Shown one piece after another: positions 42,731 to 43,031 of a DNA stretch of 43,031 bases (positions are counted from its first letter, which is position 1; every line of letters begins with the position of its first letter). The DNA lies in NCBI RefSeq assembly GCF_900091595.1, contig NZ_FMCW01000021.1, positions 1-43,031 of the forward strand, given 5' to 3'. The stretch is from Micromonospora haikouensis (lineage in GTDB: Bacteria > Actinomycetota > Actinomycetes > Mycobacteriales > Micromonosporaceae). Position numbers and translations under genes: made by a program. The notes under the pieces are model-generated. The model was given only the letters and a program-made list of their open reading frames with translations, was not told the origin of the DNA and searched no databases.

Positions 42731-42755
42731 TCTTTAGCGCCCCAGCTCAGAAAGT
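42706..42755 (+). promoter_or_regulatory. Leader of CRISPR array 2, overlapping cas2e
   Basis: The 50 bases before the first repeat contain AAGTGAAGGAA (42706-42716), GATCTTTAGC (42729-42738) and TCAGAAAG. They match the array 1 leader at 36 of 50 positions with identical spacing. The first 25 bases lie inside cas2e and the cas2e stop TGA (42728-42730) touches the GATCTTTAGC block. Confidence 0.75.
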
Positions 42756-43031
42756 CTGCTCCCCGCGCACGCGGGGGTGATCCGCGGCTAGACCGCGAGA
42801 TCGACCAGGCCGAGCGCTGCTCCCCGCGCACGCGGGGGTGATCCCGCGCTTGACCTGGTCGTCACGGGCACCGGCGACTGCTCCCCGCGCACGCGGGGGT
42901 GATCCCCTGCAGTGCGATGTCGAGTACGCGACTCAGTCCTGCTCCCCGCGCACGCGGGGATGATCCGCTGGCCACCCAGATCGAGCACGCCCGCCAGGCC
43001 TGCTCCCCGCGCACGCGGGGGTGATCCCCTG
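42756..43031 (+). CRISPR. Type I-E CRISPR array 2 (5 repeats, cut by window end)
   Basis: 28-bp repeats at 42756, 42817, 42878, 42939 and 43000 with 33-bp spacers. The repeat equals that of array 1 except for CAC in place of CAT in the loop (CCCCGCGCACGCGGGG). The fourth repeat has one change at 42960. Same direction as the cas operon, leader on the left. The array continues beyond 43031. Confidence 0.96.

Overview
The window looks like chromosomal DNA of a high-GC actinomycete, most likely Micromonosporaceae (Micromonospora-like). The evidence is the very GC-rich coding sequence, frequent GTG starts, F420/deazaflavin-type oxidoreductases, an SCO6745-type protein, a split Ku/LigD end-joining set and many leaderless promoters. 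The genus is an inference; no rRNA or complete tRNA is present to test it.

Layout. (1) 1-480: a tRNA-like 3' fragment followed at once by a strong terminator, as at the edge of an element integrated in a tRNA gene. (2) 480-3530: a 22-bp inverted repeat, a small membrane protein, then a four-gene phage-like cassette (possible cell-wall enzyme, membrane coiled-coil protein, collagen-like membrane protein, holin-like protein). (3) 3583-12529: housekeeping and stress genes (DUF4240, GNAT, a frameshifted S12 serine hydrolase, PPOX flavoprotein, DUF2231, Hsp20) and a heptose/glycosyl-transfer set (GT9, GT2, HldE-like kinase/nucleotidyltransferase), then a DJ-1/PfpI protein. (4) 12591-22444: DHA2 exporter, Nudix hydrolase, acyl-CoA ligase, two medium-chain dehydrogenases, HAD phosphatase, SCO6745-family protein, FKBP and an F420-type PPOX protein. 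(5) 22533-26830: a VOC/UvrA-like pair and a divergent deazaflavin reductase/TetR pair around a clear palindromic operator. (6) 26978-29963: NHEJ genes, Ku divergent from a ligase and a LigD-type polymerase. (7) 30081-31566: a small cysteine-containing protein, a 72-residue GntR-type regulator, and a 32-residue single-membrane-span peptide gene between 18-bp direct repeats. (8) 31637-43031: a complete type I-E CRISPR-Cas locus.

The CRISPR locus has cas3, then an overlapping operon casA-casB-cas7e-cas5e-cas6e-cas1e-cas2e, between two oppositely oriented arrays. Array 1 (22 repeats, transcribed leftward) lies before cas3. Array 2 (5 repeats visible, transcribed rightward, cut by the window end) lies after cas2e. 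The 50 bases before the first repeat of each array match at 36 of 50 positions with identical spacing. That fixes both leaders and both directions, and shows that the array-2 leader overlaps the 3' end of cas2e. Array 1 contains a 122-bp tandem duplication of two spacer-repeat units and degenerate distal repeats.

Two patterns cross the window. At least nine genes start 6-7 nt after a TAnnnT -10 box with no Shine-Dalgarno sequence (leaderless mRNA). Three gene 3' ends carry copies of one palindromic repeat whose first bases supply the TAA stop codon.
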